DNA of 64,000 bases from Tenrec ecaudatus (GCF_050624435.1 NC_134539.1:144742025-144806024); one strand, 5' to 3'. Positions 1 to 11,300 are shown, numbered from the stretch's first letter. Notes: generated by a model not told the origin, from the sequence alone. Program-made: numbers and translations.

Positions 1-371
1 CTCTGGCTGCCTTTGAGAACCTTCCGTTGGTTTGAGCAATTTGATTATATAAGCCTTTGTGTAGTTTTCATCATATTTCTTGTGTTTGAGGTTTATTTGA
101 TTTTGTTTCCCCCCAAGCTAGTAAGTTACTGGCTTTTATTTCTTTGGATATTTTTTCCGTTTGGTTTTCTCTCCCGTATGCGGAGTGGGGTCTTTGCAGT
201 TGCTGCGCAGCTCACGGACAGTCTGTTAGTTCTTCTCTTCGTGTTTCATTTGGGGAGTTCCCGTAACATACTGGACCTTCAAGTCAGTGACGTCTTTCTC
301 CTACATTAACTAGCCTGCCAGTAATCTCACCCAGTGTATTTTTATTTTCAGACTTGATTGTTTCCATCTCT

Positions 372-1990
372 CTTTTTTTAAAGTCATTTTATTAAGAGCT
401 CTTACAGTGCTTATCACAATCCATACATCAGGCATATTTGTACATATGTTGCTATCATTCTTTTTTAGACAGCTATTTTCTGTTGAGTCCTTGATATCGT
501 CTCCTTCCCGCAGCTCCCTTCCCCCACCCCCCGTGACCCCTTGCTAGATTATAAATTATTGTTTCCATGTCTCACACTGACCGCTCTCTCCTTTCCCCCA
601 TGGTTTCCATTGTTCTTTCCCCTGCAGGGGTGTGCGTGGTTGTTTGTCCATCAGTTCCCCTTTCTTTCCCTCCTCTCCCTCTTCACCCTTCCCATCTGGT
701 ATCTTTCTTCCTATTCCTCTCCTGGGGTGCATGTGTCATGAGCTCTTCTCTCTTATCTAAGGCTCTACATGCTCCAGCCTAGTCTGAAGTGAGAGGCATC
801 ACTGGGGTCATGGTGGTGGGGGTGAGGAAGCCTCAAGGAACCAGAAGAATATTGTGTGTTTCGTCGGTGCTTTACTGCACCCTGATGAACTCATCCCTTC
901 CCTGTGACCCCTCTGTGGGGGCTGTTCCATTGTGTACAGATGGGCTTTGGGTCTCTGCTCCAATCCCCCTCGTTCTTAACCATATGATTTTGTGTGATTG
1001 TTAAGGTCTTCTGATGCCTGTTACCTGGTTCTGATGGCACCTCATGCTCGCACAGGCTGGCGTGCTTCTTCCATGTGGGCTTGTTGTTTCTCTGCTGGAT
1101 GGCCGCTTGTTTAACTTCAAGCTTTTAAGACCCCAGATGCTATATCTTTTAATAGCTGGGCACCGTCTGCCTTCTTCACCACATTTGCTTATGCACCCAT
1201 TTTGTCTTCAGATTGCCAATTTGTTAGAACAGGGGGTGTCCTTGTATTGAGGGAGTCCCTCTACTACCTCAGTGTATTGACATATAAATATATGTACGTA
1301 AGCCAATATTTCTATTTTTATGGATTAATTAATTACATATGGACACCCCTATGCTCGTGCCTCGATCCATAGCTTTGCTTCCTAAATCATTCCTGTTTCC
1401 TTTTACATTCCTTCTCCCCCACCATCGTGCTCGCTCCACTTCTGCCTCATAGTATTTCCTTTCAGCTAGATTGCTGTTGCGCCAGTGCTCCCAGGATCTC
1501 TGTATCCACCTCGTTATTGTTTTTAATTCTTTAGTTGTTCTCTTGTCTATGGTGCTATTTGCCCATCGCACCTTTCCCCCACCCCCTTCTCTCCCCAAGT
1601 CCCTCCTGTTGCTTTCTCCTCATGCTTGCTTCCCAGGCTTGTCTTGTTTAAGTAGGCATACCAACAATGGCATTGTCCAAACAAATAGAAAACAAACAGT
1701 TGACCCCCCAAAAAAAGAAAAGGAGAAAAGAAACAAACAAACAAAAAACCACAACAAAACCATCACCACAACAAAAAAACACGCATATTTCCAGGTCTTT
1801 TCTCTGACCTTTATGACTATCTCCCCACTGGTCCTGGGGGAATTCCAGGAACTGCCCCTCCGAGCCTGCGGTCTATTTTGGGGGCTCTTTAGGGACTTTG
1901 TGGCTTTGCTCTGCTCCCCTTGCTGATCTGTTGTGTTCCTTTCTTGGTTTGCTCTACTGGGGGTGGGGTGGGCGTTTTCATCTCTTGAAG
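372..1990 (-). mobile_element. LINE-1-like 3' region, reverse orientation
   Basis: A T-run at 372-379 marks the poly(A) end of a reverse-strand retroelement. The same text (a variant of 'ttattgggggctcatacaa...atcacaatccatacatc', then 'cttttaagaccccaga' and 'caccacatttgcttatgcaccc') recurs at 11915-12075, 13625-14750 and 56583-57562, and on the other strand near 27.7 kb. This shows a young, repeated family. It resembles L1 3' UTR sequence I associate with afrotherian genomes; the subfamily name is uncertain. The left boundary is clear. The right boundary, near 1990, is approximate. The open frames inside it are not genes. Confidence 0.65.
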
Positions 1991-2440
1991 TTTAGTAGTA
2001 AAATATGATAATCCATTTTACAAAGTTCCAGTAACATTCCAGTAAGCGTGCCTTTGAACTAAGAACCCAAATCAAAGATTCAAAGAATTTTAAATCGCCA
2101 ATAAGTTTTAGTAGATTAAATGTCTTTCACCTTCACAAAATAGCATATGTATGTCTGCTATAGAGTGGTCTTTAAGCCTTGACTTTGCTCCCTCTTTCAG
2201 TTTCACCCACTTCATGTAGTTTGATATTCATTATATTTTAAAGTATATAACTGCATACCTTCAGAATCTATTCAGTGTAGATTCATTTGGATTTTTGCTT
2301 CTTTGCACTTGTAACTGATCCAAGTGTTGTGCCTGTGTACGAAGGCAGAAATGTCAATGCTTTTGTAGGTCTCGTTTTAACGAAATGAGGTGAGGTGTTA
2401 TGACCCAGAAGCTGGACCTCTCCTTTGGGTTTACTTGATG

Positions 2441-2655
2441 TTTTAAGGCAGTGGTTCCTCTCAACCTTACTTACGCCGCGACCGTTTCAGACATTTCCTC
2501 ATGTCTGAATTTTATGGTGGTGACTCCCCCTCCCCTACCATAAAATTATTTTCATTGCTACTTCATAACTGTCATTTTGCTACTGTTATAAATCGGCAAC
2601 CCTTGTGAAAGGGTCATTTGACCCTCAAATCAGGTTGAGAACTGCTGTTTTAAGG
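2441..2655. mobile_element. SPIN-like hAT miniature element with 8-bp target duplication
   Basis: The element spans 2449-2647, starts CAGTGGTTC and ends with the inverse of CAGCAGTTCTCAACC. It is flanked by perfect direct repeats TTTTAAGG (2441-2448 and 2648-2655), the 8-bp target duplication expected of hAT transposons. Internal phrases (ccataaaattattttcattgc, gctacttcataactgt, gtgaaagggtcat) match my recollection of SPIN non-autonomous elements. SPIN is a hAT family known from tenrec and several unrelated tetrapods and interpreted as horizontally transferred. Related copies lie at 5742-5917 and 18861-19029. Confidence 0.85.
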
Positions 2656-2895
2656 AGTTTCCCATATTGAGTGTTTTCCTGGTCATGGTGTTTGCTTTGC
2701 TTATAAGTTTTCATTCCTACAGAGAAACTGCAGTTCTGAAAATGTAAGAACAAAACCCAGGAAGTTGTGTAAGTTCTTGATAATGTGTGAGCAAATGTTT
2801 GAAATATTTACATTTTTATCTAATAGTGTCTAGTCATTGAAAACATCACATCTACTGGAGAACATTTATGAGGATTTTAAAAAATATTTTCTTAG

Positions 2896-2975
2896 GTAAA
2901 ACCGATGCAAATAATCCTGGATCTGAAATTAATAAGATTCGAACACCAGAGAAAAAGCCCACAGAACCCAAACAG
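2896..2975 (+). CDS. HELZ: HELZ coding exon (first in window; KTDANNPG...)
   Basis: An internal 80-nt exon follows an AG acceptor at 2894-2895 and ends before a GT donor at 2976. Two bases complete a split codon, then 26 codons read [20 protein letters not shown] and on to ...PKQ. Its frame (phase 0 at the end) joins directly to the 6785 exon. The peptide matches my recollection of the region after the helicase core of HELZ, a UPF1-like superfamily 1 RNA helicase with an N-terminal CCCH zinc finger. HELZ binds poly(A)-binding protein and the CCR4-NOT complex. The zinc finger and helicase core lie upstream of this window. The exon is short and basic, and sits in the predicted disordered C-terminal tail. 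Confidence 0.9.
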
Positions 2976-2999
2976 GTATGCTGCTTACGTTTAGTGAAT

Positions 3000-4239
3000 G
3001 CGGTCTTTTTTAAATTTTTTATTTTGCCCTCATGAATTTAGTCTGCCTGATCATCTTAAATCTTGAGGATTTAAAGAAAAGAATCTGCCTTTTAATTATA
3101 TTTTTCCGTTTTCCATTCTACAAGAACCCGTGGTCATGCCCCCCCTCACCCCCCGCCCTCCCCTTTGGCAACATGACTTTACCTGGTGTGCTTTTCTCGA
3201 GTTATGGTACTTGGTGATAGGCCTGCAGAGACGTTCTATGACCAAGTAGTAAGCGAAGACCCAGTTAGCTCTGGCTCGAGAAGAACCCATATCTCCAAAG
3301 GGAAAAACGGGTGTGAGCGGAAGGGCAGCCTAACATCTGCAAGCTCTCCATCACCCGCCAGTGTCACTCCATTCTTCTGCTTCCACCGAGAGAAAACCCA
3401 GTCAGCGGTCAAGCAGTGCCGCTGGACAATCTCTTCCTTTCTGTGCTCCTCCGTGCGCTTTTCCATGCCTCTCGCTCCCTGTGCCTACTTTTCACGAGGT
3501 TTTCCTCCAGCCTAGTTACTTCCTATCTTCTGCCCTTATTAGCGGGGATTGGGCTGGCCACAGACATTCCTCCTCAGGATCTCACCCCTTTGTAACATTC
3601 CCCTTTTTAGATCCTCCACCAGCCTTCTGTCTTTATCACTAGTCTCTGAGGATGAGTTCTTGTTCAGACTCGAACTGGTTCTTCCTGGGACTCCACAGAC
3701 CTTGTCTCTCCTCCTCATGTGTCTCTAAATCCTTCTGGCTTTGGCTTCTTCCGAATCAACATGGAAGGCAATTGCTTCTTTCCCTGTAAAATTGTTCTAT
3801 GTGAACTTTTTTTAATAAAGAGAGTATTTATTTTACCTTTTCACTCTATGTTTTCTACTCTGTTTATTCTGCGAATGGCTAGTGCCTAATTTCTCCTTTC
3901 TAACTAGCTCATATTTTCTCCTTCACCCATGTAGGCTTGTATTAGTATTCCACAGTTCCCTGAAGCGGTTGAGTTCTTAGTCACCAAATCTTAAGAAACA
4001 TTTTTGTTTTCTGAAGTTGTTAGTCTAACTTGACTTTTTTTTTTTTTTGGTACTACAATTTTCTACTTCTGTCTTTTTGAGCATCTTGCATTTTTTTATT
4101 CCTTTGACAGAACTTTGGATTTTTGCATGCTTTCTCCAGCATGACCTTTCTGTTTTATGAGTTCCTGCTCTGCCACTCCCTCCCTTGCTAGCCCTACTCT
4201 GAGACTTCCGGGCTCCTATCTCAGGCCCATCTCTTTTTT
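3000..4239. other. HELZ intron, nothing recognised
   Basis: T-rich, pyrimidine-rich intronic sequence. I see no conserved coding segment, RNA gene or clear repeat here. The overlapping open frames on both strands around 3186-3640 lack coding features or splice context. Confidence 0.5.
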
Positions 4240-4436
4240 CTGGTGGTGGAGTGGAGTACGCTTTAGGCTGCTATTCCTCAAGGTCAGCACTTTAAGCTCA
4301 CTGGCTACTCCACAGAAGAAAGAGGAGGCTGTGTGATCCTGCAAAGAGTTAAAACCTTGGAAACCCAACAGATAGTTCTACTCTGCCCTGTAGGGTTGCT
4401 TTGAGCTGGAATTGACTCAGTGGCAGTGGGTTTTTA
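4240..4436 (+). mobile_element. AfroSINE copy
   Basis: Diagnostic parts are present in order: tggtggtg...gtgg head, 'ctcaaggtcagcac' B-box-like region, 'agaaagaggaggct', 'aaaccttggaaaccca', 'tctactctgccctgtaggg' and 'ggaattgactcagtggcagtgggttt'. The copy is diverged and its 5' edge is approximate. Confidence 0.75.
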
Positions 4437-5741
4437 GTCCCAGGCTTTAAGTCCTTGCTCCATTGTAATGACTTCTCAACCGGTATCTGTGACAGGTGGG
4501 CAGATCCCATCTGTATCACTCACTGTGTGGCACAGATCCGCATACGTCCTGTACCTGCTGGCAGTGGACTCCCCCTTCCTGTTGCAAACCCTTTCTTCTG
4601 CAGTACTTCCTCTTTGACTGTAACTACTCAGAGTCAGGTCGTCCCCACCCAGAGCTAGCTCATCAGGGACCAGCCCTGCCGTCAGGAATCCTAACAGCCC
4701 CCCGCACGTCTGGCCAGCCAGCCTCTCTGTCAAGGTAGAAGGACTCTGCCCTTACCAGCTGCCCATGCAGCTTCCTAAAGCTTGTTCTTCATGAATTTAT
4801 CCTTATATCTGTCTGCACACCTAGAGCCAAATCAGAGTCTCACTGCCCTTTGTGGATTTGGTAATTCTCTTTCAGACCTCAGAAGTTCCTAGAGAGCTTC
4901 AGTCAGATTCTAAGACATTAAAAAAGCAGACATTGTAGCCACTTGGGCAGACTGGAACAGAATTGTTATGTGTTTTAGACAATTTCTATGCAGCCCTTTA
5001 TTCTCAAAGGCTTGACTGGCTAATCCCACTTTACTGGTGGTCCCTTTGGGTCAGTGGATTCCATGTGAGAGTGCACATTCCACCATTTGCTGTAGTAGTG
5101 TGGCCACTAGAAGAAACCCCATGTCTTCCCCGCCCCCCTCCCCTCTCCCCTCAGTCTTGTTCCTTTTCCTTGGGAGCAGCCAGCACCAGGGCGAACTTGA
5201 GAGCCTCTGGTGAGGCAGGCACTTGGGATTCCTTGGTGATTGTTTCAGCTTGGACACGTCTGAGGAATGTGGTATGACAGCACATGGAGTGTTTTGACAG
5301 AGCTGGAAAAGAAAGCTTGTCTTCCTTCCACCTGTGTTCCATTTTTCACCTTGTCACCCACCACTGAGGATCTAGCTTGTGTTTGAAAAGGATGAGAGCA
5401 CTCTGGCATAAAAACCAACCTCCTGTAGGTAGGACTGTAGAAAGTATTCATATGCAAAACGGAATCTCTGCAGGACCTTGTGTCATTGGGCTCTGTATCA
5501 TCCAATGTCCAGTAGAGGAACCTGGCTGTAAACAAGGGAAGTTATAGTTCTGTGCACACAAAACTAATTTAATTCTTCAAATCCACCACACATTTTTCGA
5601 CTGCCTACTTTTACCTTGAAGCTTGTCTTCCTGGCAAATTCCAAATCTGTGCAAGATTCAACTACATTGTCCTCACCTCTGAATCCTCTAGTTTTCCCAG
5701 GCCCTCCAGTCTCACTGCACATTTTCTTACAACACTTAGAG

Positions 5742-5917
5742 CAGTGGGTCTCCACCTTCCTCATGTCGCAGCCCTTTCACATAGGTCCTCACGTGGTGGG
5801 GACCCCCAACCATAACATTATTTATGTTGCTACTCCATAACTGTCATTTTGCTACTGTTACGAATCTAGCGACCCCTGTGAAAGGGTCATTCGCGACCCC
5901 CAGGTTGAGGACCACTG
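5742..5917. mobile_element. SPIN-like hAT miniature element, copy 2
   Basis: Starts CAGTGGGTCTCCACCTTCC and ends GGTTGAGGACCACTG, giving inverted termini. Internal text (accataacattatttatgttgc, tactccataactgtcatttt) matches copy 1. The flanks ACTTAGAG and ACTGAGGA are only partly alike, so the target duplication has decayed or the edges are off by a few bases. Confidence 0.8.
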
Positions 5918-5951
5918 ACTGAGGACATCAGAGCTCCATGGACACTAAGCC

Positions 5952-6135
5952 ACGTTAGCAAACATCTGTGAAGGCCCAGTGGACTTTATGGGCCACACAA
6001 TCACTGTTGCATCCACTTGCCCGTACAGTAGTGGAAGCAGCCACAGGCCATCTAAATGACTGAGTGGCTGCATTTACAAAATTCAGTGAGCGGGATTTGA
6101 CTTGGGACTGTCATTGGTCAATCCTTGCTCTGGGC
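5952..6135 (+). mobile_element. Old hAT-Charlie-type element remnant
   Basis: The order 'aaggcccagtggactttatgggccacac', 'cactgttgcatc', 'gtggaagcagccacaggcc', 'aatgactgagtggctgcatttacaaaattcag' follows the mammalian hAT family whose internal text is 'aggctttgtgggccatac...aagcagccatagacaa...gtggctgtgttccaataaaa'. Diverged, consistent with an old shared eutherian insertion. The subfamily is not assigned. Confidence 0.6.
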
Positions 6136-6179
6136 TCTTTATCTATAAGCAGTCTTATTAATGGTGTTTTATGCCTTAC

Positions 6180-6235
6180 GTGCCTTGGCATACCTCAGTC
6201 CGCTCCTCAATAAATGTTGGTTAAAGGAATGAATG
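6180..6235 (+). mobile_element. MIR-like 3' end fragment
   Basis: 'gccttggcatacctcag...ctcctcaataaatgttggttaaaggaatgaatg' resembles the tail of MIR/L2-type elements ('tggcacatagtaggcgctcaataaatgtt'). Short and old. Confidence 0.45.
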
Positions 6236-6784
6236 TCAGCACATTATGGTAAAATCTGACAAACTGGTTATACGAAAGTGATAGATAGTACTGATTTCTT
6301 GGTTTCATTTAAATTGAGAGAAAATGTTTTATTAATAAGGATATACTTGAAGAAATAGATGAAATGTCTAAGAACAATAAAATCAGAAGGAAGGAAAACA
6401 TTGTAATGATTTATGCCAGAAGGTAGTCGAAATAAAAGGTTATCTTTTCCAAAGAAGAAAGTATGAAATTAAAACTACTGTTTTCAAAAAATTCAAAATA
6501 AATCTGCTAATAAAATGATAATGTACCACCACTACCCCTTTTTTTAAACAATCCAAACAATATGTCTTTTTTTTCCCTTTTCTTTCTGTTTGACTGTACT
6601 TAATTTTAAAAGTATGCATCTCTTTATTTGATTTCTGGTGGATGATTGATTGGGCATCCGGCACTCCCTGTAAGGCGGTTACTGTTAAGAATGTAACTGC
6701 TAACAGTGTGAGGGGTGGAAAAGGCGGACCAACGACCCTGGGGCTCAGATTGGCTGTGGTTACAAAGGACTTCTTTTGTTCCAG

Positions 6785-7370
6785 GTTGATATGGAACCCA
6801 GCCCACAGAACCGAAGCCCTGAATCACGCCCTGGCCTTGTTTATCCCAATACCAAATTTCATCGCAAAGATAATCTCAATCCGAGACACATGAACCTTCC
6901 ACTTCCTGCACCTCATGCACAGTATGCAATTCCTAATCGCCATTTCCACCCCCTCTCCCACCTCCCGAGGCCACCATTTCCAATTCCGCAGCAGCCGCAG
7001 CAGCACAGCATGCTAAGTCAGCAGCCGAATAATATGCCCGAACAACCAAACCAAATGCCACCCCAACCAAGCCAGGTAGTCCCGCAGCCAAGCCCGCTGA
7101 GTCCGCAGCCTCCGCATCCACCTCCTCAGCTCTCCCCGGCCTACCCGGCAGGGCCCAGCACTGCTTTTCTTCACAAGGCCACCTCCCATCGGGCACAGTC
7201 CCCCCCCACCGCAGAGGCTGTGATGCCTGACCCGCCGCCCCCACCCATGCTGCAGGACAGCCACAGTCCTCTCAGAGCCGTGGCCCAGCCCAACCCTATG
7301 CTGCCTTCCCACCTGAACAACTTTGTGGATGAGAACACCGCCCCAGCCCTGCCTCTAGGGGAGGCACTAG
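6785..7370 (+). CDS. HELZ: HELZ coding exon, Pro/Gln-rich (586 nt)
   Basis: The acceptor is AG at 6783-6784 ('tttgttccag') and the donor GT at 7371. The frame opens [16 protein letters not shown] and continues for 195 codons plus one base (phase 1), which joins to the 7947 exon as G|AC (Asp). The segment is strongly low-complexity: Pro, Gln, Asn and His runs such as [11 protein letters not shown], followed by [14 protein letters not shown]. It keeps islands I recognise from HELZ ([43 protein letters not shown]). In the HELZ family this disordered C-terminal region is linked to CCR4-NOT recruitment and mRNA decay; that role is knowledge of the family. No catalytic motif is expected. The open frame runs on into the intron to 7477, but the exon stops at the donor. 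Confidence 0.95.
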
Positions 7371-7604
7371 GTAAGCTTGTGCGTTGTCCTCCACAGCAGC
7401 CCCTGCTGGGTCTGGAAATGTCAGAGTGTACTATTACAGTGACATGTGCAATGCATGCTCATTTGGGTTGGGAGTGACTCATTTATTAAAGTAATGCTAA
7501 TAAAAAGCTGCGCCTTAACTTCACTCATTGGAACCTCGTTCCAAATAACTGAGTCCTCTGAAGTAGCCAACCCAGGGCAGGTTACACTGGCTCCGCAGCC
7601 ACAG

Positions 7605-7784
7605 CTTAATGCTGGCCCAGACTTCTTGTCATCAAGTCCATCCTGACTCAGAGCCACCCCATAGGATAGAGCAGACCTCTCCCCATGGGCTTCCCAGCCT
7701 CGTCTCTCTCCTGGGTTCCAGCTGCTGACCTTGCGGTTAGCAGCCCGATTATAGTCCTCTACTATCTGGGTTACCTTAATGCTG
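7605..7784 (-). mobile_element. AfroSINE, reverse, with 10-bp target duplication
   Basis: SINE body at 7615-7774 between perfect direct repeats CTTAATGCTG (7605-7614 and 7775-7784). Reverse-strand AfroSINE text: 'catcaagtccatcctgactcag', 'cccataggatagagcaga', 'gctgctgaccttgcggttagcag'. It sits in the intron between two close HELZ exons. Confidence 0.85.
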
Positions 7785-7946
7785 CTTGTCAGCGAATTTA
7801 GAAAACACATACTTTGCCCCTAAACCAGACTGTAATCATTTCTCTGTCTTTTGTGGTGAAAATTGCTGGTTGTCGAAACTCCTGTGAAAACTAACCGGAA
7901 ACCCTCAAAGCCTGAAATTTCACATTTCCTGCATGCTTTCTTGCAG

Positions 7947-8193
7947 ACCGCATCCATGGGAGTGTAGCTTTGGAAACGTTACGGCAGCAGCACGCACGGT
8001 TACAGCAGTGGACCGAGCATAATGCCTATCTCAGCCAGGGCAGTATTCCATATCCACACCCTCACCATCCTCACCTCCCACACCTTCCTCAGCCGCCCAT
8101 TGGGTTACATCCACCGCCACCTCCACCGCCAGTGAGGCCAGACTGGAAGCTCCCCAGCAGTGCAGAGGATGAAGCAGAAGAAACATACTGCAG
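7947..8193 (+). CDS. HELZ: HELZ coding exon, His/Pro-rich (247 nt)
   Basis: Acceptor AG at 7945-7946 ('ttcttgcag') and donor GT at 8194. It enters in phase 1 (completing Asp) and leaves in phase 2 (AG|G, Arg). The product reads [20 protein letters not shown], then a His/Pro-rich stretch ([16 protein letters not shown]), then a seven-proline run before [19 protein letters not shown]. The proline run looks longer than in the human protein as I remember it, a plausible species difference in a low-complexity loop. The DWKL..SAEDE island and the coiled LETLRQQ segment are conserved landmarks. Confidence 0.95.
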
Positions 8194-8430
8194 GTATTTA
8201 GCAGTCTCTGGCACAAGACCCACTACTGCTGGTGGACTATTGCCCCAAAGAAACCAGATGCTACTGGCCTTCGAGGCTACAGAGTGCCTGTGATTGGCTG
8301 TAAAATGTGGAGAATTCATTTAGAAGCAACTATGGTACAAATCTAGGTGTGGACCACTTCCTATGGAATATAAATGATCTTTTTAAAGAGACTCATTCCA
8401 TTCTTGTGGGGGTGTTTATTTTTAAGTTTC

Positions 8431-8612
8431 AAACAAACAGCAAAATCCCAACTGCCCTCAAGTTGATTCTGACTTATAGCACCCCTCAGTAGAGCTCCTG
8501 AGCCTGTAAATCTTACAGGAGCAGACAACTTCGTCGTTCTCCTATGGAAGGGCAGTGGGTTTGAACTACTGACCATGTGATTAGCAGTCTTAATTGCTCA
8601 GTCCTGCCTCTG
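8431..8612 (-). mobile_element. AfroSINE, reverse
   Basis: 'aaaatcccaactgccctcaagttgattctgacttatagcac', then 'gggcagtgggtttgaactactgaccatgtgattagcag': reverse-strand AfroSINE, diverged. Confidence 0.75.
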
Positions 8613-8668
8613 GACTTGTTTTAGCAGCTAACGTGATGCGAATGCTGTCCCAGTCCCTCTGAATTGTA

Positions 8669-8688
8669 TGTGTGTGTGTGTGTGTGCA
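8669..8688. repeat. (TG)n microsatellite
   Basis: A short alternating TG run in HELZ intronic sequence. Confidence 0.85.
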
Positions 8689-8984
8689 TTTCATAAATAC
8701 CAGTTATCCGAGGCATGGAGAGAGAGACAAGGGCGGCAGTCCTTATTGTTTTCATAAAGCCAGAGAGAGAGAATCTGCTCAGAAGCCAGGCACTGCAACT
8801 TCTCTAGCGGCTGCAGTTCAGCATTTTTTAGGGTTGGTGCTTTGCTTTCAATGCAATCTACTGATGTCAGTTTCTAACTAATGGTGATTTTGCATGGGGA
8901 GATTTTATGTGTGTGTGATCGACAAAGCTCTCTTTTCTGTGATGGTGTTGGTCTGTTTTCTCATCATGTTTCGTCTGTATATAG

Positions 8985-9504
8985 GTTTCAAGATTTAATC
9001 AGAGAACTCTCTAATCGTGATCCAAGTGAAAGCCGGGAACTAACTGAAATGCCACCACCTCAGTCAAGACTTCTGCAGTACAGACAAGTCCAGGCGAGGA
9101 GCCCTCCAGCAGTCCCCTCTCCCCCACCCACCTCAGACCACAGTAGCCACTTTTGTAACTTCAGTGACAGCAGCAGAGACGTTGAAGCAGCCCACAGTGC
9201 CGCCGCCTTTCCGCAGCGCCTCCCGCCCCAGTTATTCAGCTCGCCTTTCTCTTTGCCGTCTGAGCACCTGGCTCCTCCACCCTTGAAGTACCTGGCACCT
9301 GATGGCACATGGACCTTTGCTAACTTACAACAGAATCATCTAATGGGGCCGGGTTTTCCGTATGGCCCACCTCCATTGCCTCACAGGCTACCACAAAACC
9401 CTTTTGTACAAATCCCGAATCATCAACTCGCTATTGGTCAAGAGCCATTTCACCCATTATCATCTCGAACAGTATCTTCTTCTTCGCTCCCTAGCTTAGA
9501 AGAG
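8985..9504 (+). CDS. HELZ: HELZ coding exon (520 nt)
   Basis: Acceptor AG at 8983-8984 ('gtatatag') and donor GT at 9505. One base completes Arg from the previous exon. Then 173 codons read [40 protein letters not shown], ...[18 protein letters not shown], ...[19 protein letters not shown], and end [10 protein letters not shown] in phase 0. These islands are very similar to HELZ as I know it. The exon is Ser/Pro-rich and has no enzymatic motif. The open frame continues to 9618 past the donor, but that extension is lysine-rich intronic read-through. The next coding exon is 14.7 kb away. Confidence 0.95.
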
Positions 9505-10854
9505 GTAAATGTCTTTCTTATTTTCCTTTTTTTAAAAAAAAATGTTGGAATGATTGTAGTGTGGTGGTGGGAATCAGTACTTAGTGATTTGATAATATCA
9601 GTGGATCGCTCTTATTAGATGCAAATCTATTAAGATCATTCTTTTCTGGACATCATGCGAATTCTCTCTTCCTGATTCTGGAATTCCTCATTTTATAATA
9701 TGGTTTTTGTCCTTGACACTCAAAGCCTTCTAGAGCCTGGGATTGCTGTTTTGGAACATTTCCTTCGTTCTGACTCGATGAGGCTGTTCATTAAGCCTCG
9801 CTGTCAGTCTGATGCGGGAAAAAGGTTTGTAGTGATTCACCTTCAGACTTTATGTTGCGGTTGTTTCTGACACACTCATTCATGAAAGCTCCTGCAGGTG
9901 GTTGGCTTTCCTCAGCCAGGAGCAAGTGCTGCACTCATGCTCCTCTCGGGCAGTGAGGCCCGTTGATGCGAGGCCGTGTGTGGACACTGGGGATAGGTAT
10001 CCTCGCTGGATGTCAGCATATGCAGGTGGGCCCTGGGAAATAGGCTTTCAGGACTGAGCAGCTGAAAGCAAACAAGGTGGCTTGCGTCAAATACTGAGGT
10101 GTTGTCAAAGAGCATCTTTCTGGACCTGCTCTGATTTGAAAAATGTAACTCTAGGTTATGGAACTTCTGAAACAGGTTCCATTTAATGTTGGGCTACGAA
10201 ACTGCTGTCTAGCTGTTTATATTAAGTTGGAAGGGATTAACAGTAACATGCCAAAGTGCTGTGATTGTTATCTATGTCAAATGCCTTTTTTTCTTCAAAT
10301 TTTCCGATTTTGATCTATGAAAAACACTGTTTTTGACATTCACTATTTAACAGTTCCTAAATGATTTCTAAAAGGTCATTAAAAATAATTAATTCAATGC
10401 TGTGCAAATTCTCTGTTACAGACACTGATTAAAGAGTCAAGTTTCATAAGGAAAGCTCTGTATCTTGTTTCTAGGGTTTTGGAGATAATTCGTTCAAATT
10501 GTTCCAGCGTTCATTGAAGGGCTCATCATGTATAATTATCATTAAACAACCCAGTTGCTATCTTAGGCTCCTAAAATAAGTTGTGAGCTTAAAGATGAAT
10601 TGGTGTGTGTGCATGTGTGTGGTGTGCGTGTGGGCATACAGTGAGGATCTAGAAATTTGAAACAGAACCATACTTGAGAAACATTTAACACATGCCTGAC
10701 ATTTTTTCAGCTTATAATGGTCGAGCTTTACAACTGAAGAGTATTGTAGTTGTCAGTTAAGTAGTGTTTTATGCATGTATTTCTAGCTAGCTAGTTACAT
10801 TTGAGATAAAATTCACATAGCATATCTCAATTCTTTTAGATGTTTATTATTTTA
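9505..10854. other. HELZ intron, nothing recognised
   Basis: AT-rich sequence without a repeat I can name apart from a short GT-rich run near 10600-10630. No coding evidence. Confidence 0.5.
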
Positions 10855-11300
10855 GATTTTTAAGTTTTTATTGACATAGAGTTTACATATCATACTCCTC
10901 AACATTTGAACATGTTGAAAAGAAGTGTGCCGTCCTCAACCATCACTACTGTTGAGCTTCTGGATTTATCTCAGTTCTCTTCCGTTGGCTGGTATTGCCC
11001 GCAGGCAGTATCTCACGGTCTTGATGACTGTAGCTTTGTAGTAAGATTCAGAATCAGAAGTGAGTCCTGCTTTGGCCTTTTGCAAGATTGCACGTTTTAT
11101 GTGTTCTGGGTCTAATTGCCATATGAATTTTAGGATCAGTGGATCAGCTTATGCAAGAGACAAAGCAAGCTGGAATTTTGATGAGGATTGTTCTAAAGCT
11201 ACACATCGGGTGGAAAATATTGCCATTTTTAGCCACATAAGTCTCAGCCACGTTTTTGCCTCAATAAGGTTTCTGTTAATAAACTGGATATTTTGAGTGT
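10855..11300 (-). mobile_element. Old L1 fragment, reverse
   Basis: 'tttattgacatagagtttacatatc', 'cttgatgactgtagctttgtagtaagattcagaatcag', 'cttttgcaagattgcac', 'ccatatgaattttaggatcag' and 'agctggaattttgatgagg' follow, in order, the reverse complement of the 3' half of mammalian L1 ORF2 and the 3' UTR. Heavily mutated. Confidence 0.75.

Noticed and set aside
1471-1926. 151-codon + frame
   Set aside because: Lies in the reverse LINE 3' region and is low-complexity (Lys/Thr/Asn-rich from an A-rich tract).
6776-7477. HELZ exon taken as a stand-alone 233-codon gene
   Set aside because: It starts before the acceptor and continues past the donor; splice phases show it is an internal HELZ exon.
8881-9618. 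Extended HELZ frame starting at 8881 as an alternative first exon
   Set aside because: The start lies upstream of a good acceptor (8983-8984) and the extra residues are intronic; nothing supports an internal promoter.
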